From contig JAAURZ010000133.1 in the NCBI GenBank assembly GCA_012031955.1, positions 1 to 6,601 on the forward strand: DNA of 6,601 nt, given 5' to 3'. A program made the position numbers and the translations under genes. Positions 4,834-6,601 of the stretch are shown piece by piece (position 1 is the first letter of the stretch; the number at the start of each line of letters is the position of its first letter). The notes beneath the pieces are model-generated. The model ran no database searches, was not told the DNA's origin, and worked only from the letters and a program-made list of their open reading frames with translations. The stretch is from Bacteroidia bacterium (GTDB lineage: Bacteria; Bacteroidota; Bacteroidia; Cytophagales; Cyclobacteriaceae).

Positions 4834-6522
4834 ATGAGCAACAAGTTTCGCAGTCAGAATTGGTTTGGTAAAAAGGGAAAGGACGGTTTCATATACCGCG
4901 CCTGGATGAAGAACCAGGGCATACCCCATTATGAATTCGACGGCCGCCCCGTGATCGGCATTTGCAACACGTGGTCGGAACTCACCCCCTGCAACGCGCA
5001 CTTCCGCGAGCTTGCCGAGTCGGTAAAGCGAGGTATCTCGGAGGCCGGAGGCTTCCCTGTGGAGTTCCCGGTAATGTCGCTGGGCGAAACGCTCATCAAG
5101 CCGACGGCTATGCTATACAGAAACCTGGCAAGCATTGACGCGGAAGAATCCATCCGTGCCAACCCGATGGATGGTGTGGTGCTGATGTGCGGCTGCGACA
5201 AAACAACGCCGAGCCTCATAATGGGTGCGTGCAGTGTCAACATCCCTGCGCTGGTTGTTTCAGGCGGACCCATGCTCACCGGAAAATTTCAGGGTAAAGA
5301 TATTGGCACGAGCGACGTGTGGCGCTTCAACGACGCCGTGCGCTCAGGCACGATGACAGAAGAAGCGCTGACTGTGGCTGAAGCTTGCATGTGCCGAAGT
5401 CGCGGCCATTGCGCCGTGATGGGCACTGCCTCCACAATGGCGTGCATGGTGGAATCCCTTGGGCTGTCGCTGCCGCACAATGCCGCCATACCAGCCGCCG
5501 ACGCGCGACGCAAGGTGCTTGCGCAATTGTCGGGCTCAAGAATCGTGGAAATGGTGCGCGAAGATTTGAAACCTTCGGACATTCTTACGAGAAAAGCATT
5601 TGAGAATGCGATCATGATCAACGCCGCCATCGGCGGGTCCACCAACTTTATCATCCACCTGCTGGCTATTGCGGGCCGTGTGGGCGTAGACTTGTCGCTC
5701 GACGATTTTGATCGCCTCTCCCAAGAGATGCCACTGATCGCCAACCTTCAGCCTTCGGGAAAATATTTTATGGAGGACCTCTACTACGCCGGCGGCCTGC
5801 CTGCTGTAATCGGGGAATTGAAAAATAAAATTCACACCGACTGTATAACTGTGAATGGCCGGACACACGGCGAGAACTGCGCCGATGCGCCATGCTATAA
5901 CCGTGACATTGTAGCCGCAGTGAACGCGCCCTTCAACCCGCTGTCGGGCGTAGCCATACTGAAAGGCAACCTCTGCCCCGACGGCGCTGTGATGAAGCCT
6001 TCGGCAGCGAGCCCTCACCTTATGCAACACACCGGCCGGGCGGTGGTTTTCGAAGACATCGAGGACTACAAGCGCAAGATCGACGACCCTTCGCTGGACA
6101 TCGACGAGCATTGCATACTGGTACTGAAGAACGTGGGCCCCAAGGGCTACCCCGGCATGCCCGAAGTCGGCAACATGGCGTTGCCCAAAAAGCTGCTGGC
6201 CAAAGGCGTTACCGACATGGTGCGCATCTCCGACGGCCGCATGAGCGGCACAGGCTTTGGCACCGTGGTGTTGCACGTATCGCCCGAGGCCGTGCTGGGT
6301 GGAACGTTTGCCGTGGTTAAGGACGGCGATCTCATTTCGCTCGACGTGCCCAACCGCATGCTGACACTCATGGTACCGGACGAGGAGCTTGAAAAGCGAA
6401 AAGCGGCATTCAAAACGATTGTGAAATTTTCCGATCGTGGCTACGTGAGGCTTTATCAAAACCACGTGCAGCAGGCGCACCTGGGATGTGATCTTGATTT
6501 TTGCGAGGCAGTCGGGCAGTGA
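4834..6522 (+). CDS. IlvD/Edd-family dehydratase, probably a sugar-acid (aldonate) dehydratase
   Basis: Members of this family remove water from 2,3-dihydroxy acids, giving 2-oxo acids, with an Fe-S cluster and Mg2+. The product is 562 residues, complete and unbroken. Cluster cysteines are C53 (ELTPCN), C121 (CGCDKTTP) and C193 (GHCAVMGTAST). D122 and K123 fit the metal-binding Asp and carbamylated Lys, and S471 in SDGRMSGTGFGT fits the catalytic serine. The spacing of these residues is close to that of L-arabinonate dehydratase (C59, C127, C200, S480). The N-terminus RSQNWFGKKGKDGFIYRAWM and the C-terminus GYVRLYQNHVQQAHLGCD also resemble the arabinonate/sugar-acid branch rather than biosynthetic IlvD. 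The exact substrate (arabinonate, xylonate, fuconate, rhamnonate or other) cannot be read. The ATG at 4834 is chosen; an in-frame GTG at 4816 would add six residues and overlap the likely transcription start. It is followed after 36 bases by a probable SDR gene, fitting a sugar-oxidation operon. Confidence 0.88.
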   Translation: MSNKFRSQNWFGKKGKDGFIYRAWMKNQGIPHYEFDGRPVIGICNTWSELTPCNAHFRELAESVKRGISEAGGFPVEFPVMSLGETLIKPTAMLYRNLASIDAEESIRANPMDGVVLMCGCDKTTPSLIMGACSVNIPALVVSGGPMLTGKFQGKDIGTSDVWRFNDAVRSGTMTEEALTVAEACMCRSRGHCAVMGTASTMACMVESLGLSLPHNAAIPAADARRKVLAQLSGSRIVEMVREDLKPSDILTRKAFENAIMINAAIGGSTNFIIHLLAIAGRVGVDLSLDDFDRLSQEMPLIANLQPSGKYFMEDLYYAGGLPAVIGELKNKIHTDCITVNGRTHGENCADAPCYNRDIVAAVNAPFNPLSGVAILKGNLCPDGAVMKPSAASPHLMQHTGRAVVFEDIEDYKRKIDDPSLDIDEHCILVLKNVGPKGYPGMPEVGNMALPKKLLAKGVTDMVRISDGRMSGTGFGTVVLHVSPEAVLGGTFAVVKDGDLISLDVPNRMLTLMVPDEELEKRKAAFKTIVKFSDRGYVRLYQNHVQQAHLGCDLDFCEAVGQ

Positions 6523-6558
6523 AGTAACGCGCGACTCACATTAGGAAATACAGACGCC

Positions 6559-6601
6559 ATGCACACCAAGCACTTTCACCAAAAGACCGCCATCGTAACG
6601 G
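6559..6601 (+). CDS. Start of a probable short-chain dehydrogenase/reductase, cut by the window edge
   Basis: Only 14 codons are present: MHTKHFHQKTAIVT plus the first base (G) of a probable Gly codon. The run KTAIVTG is the typical first beta-strand leading into the TGxxxGxG nucleotide-binding motif of SDR oxidoreductases, but the glycine motif itself lies outside the window. It starts 36 bases after the dehydratase stop, on the same strand, so it is likely co-transcribed. SDRs next to aldonate dehydratases often oxidise the parent sugar or a downstream keto-deoxy sugar acid, which would fit here. The evidence is short, so the call is tentative. Confidence 0.55.
   Translation, partial: MHTKHFHQKTAIVT

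Noticed and set aside
5536..6480. Long minus-strand open frame of 314 codons inside the dehydratase gene
   Set aside because: It lies opposite a complete, motif-rich IlvD/Edd gene. Its His/Arg/Val-rich translation shows no family pattern, as expected for an antisense shadow.
1..6601. Search for mobile elements, CRISPR arrays, tRNA or rRNA genes, defence or toxin-antitoxin modules
   Set aside because: No transposase, array, long terminal repeats, RNA gene or toxin-antitoxin pair could be seen. The genes are ordinary metabolism and regulation, so no new system is claimed.

Overview
The window looks like a chromosomal segment from a member of the Bacteroidetes (Bacteroidota), most plausibly a Cytophagales-type organism. 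The reasons are several TAnnTTTG-type -7 promoter elements, almost no Shine-Dalgarno sequences before the start codons, short leaders, moderate GC in genes against AT-rich gaps, and proteins (glutamate dehydrogenase, short phosphatidylserine decarboxylase, desaturase) that read like Bacteroidetes family members. The taxonomic call is inference from remembered family consensus, not from a search.

Layout. On the minus strand, 1-672 is the N-terminal part of an unrecognised exported protein that runs off the left edge. A 297-bp gap (673-969) separates it from the divergent plus-strand genes: a glutamate dehydrogenase (970-2243), a strong intrinsic terminator (2286-2320), a short phosphatidylserine decarboxylase (2334-2993) and a membrane fatty-acid desaturase (3143-4249). 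The desaturase meets a minus-strand MarR-family regulator (4251-4699) tail to tail, with one base between the stop codons. The regulator is divergent from an IlvD/Edd-family dehydratase (4834-6522), probably a sugar-acid dehydratase. After it comes the first 14 codons of a probable short-chain dehydrogenase/reductase (6559 onward, cut by the right edge).

How the genes relate. psd and the desaturase both act on membrane lipids (phosphatidylethanolamine synthesis and acyl-chain unsaturation). The dehydratase and the SDR look like the start of a sugar or sugar-acid catabolic operon. The 134-bp gap between marR and the dehydratase carries a 16-bp inverted repeat overlapping the -33 region of a good marR promoter, which suggests autoregulation and perhaps control of the dehydratase operon.

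The most striking feature of the window is technical or evolutionary. Three of the seven genes are each broken by what looks like one missing base in or beside a short homopolymer (near 518-520, 1820-1824 and 4646-4650). Restoring one base in each case recovers a full-length, family-like protein. Assembly or sequencing indels are the simplest explanation. I found no mobile element, CRISPR array, tRNA or rRNA, and nothing that I can defend as a new biological system.
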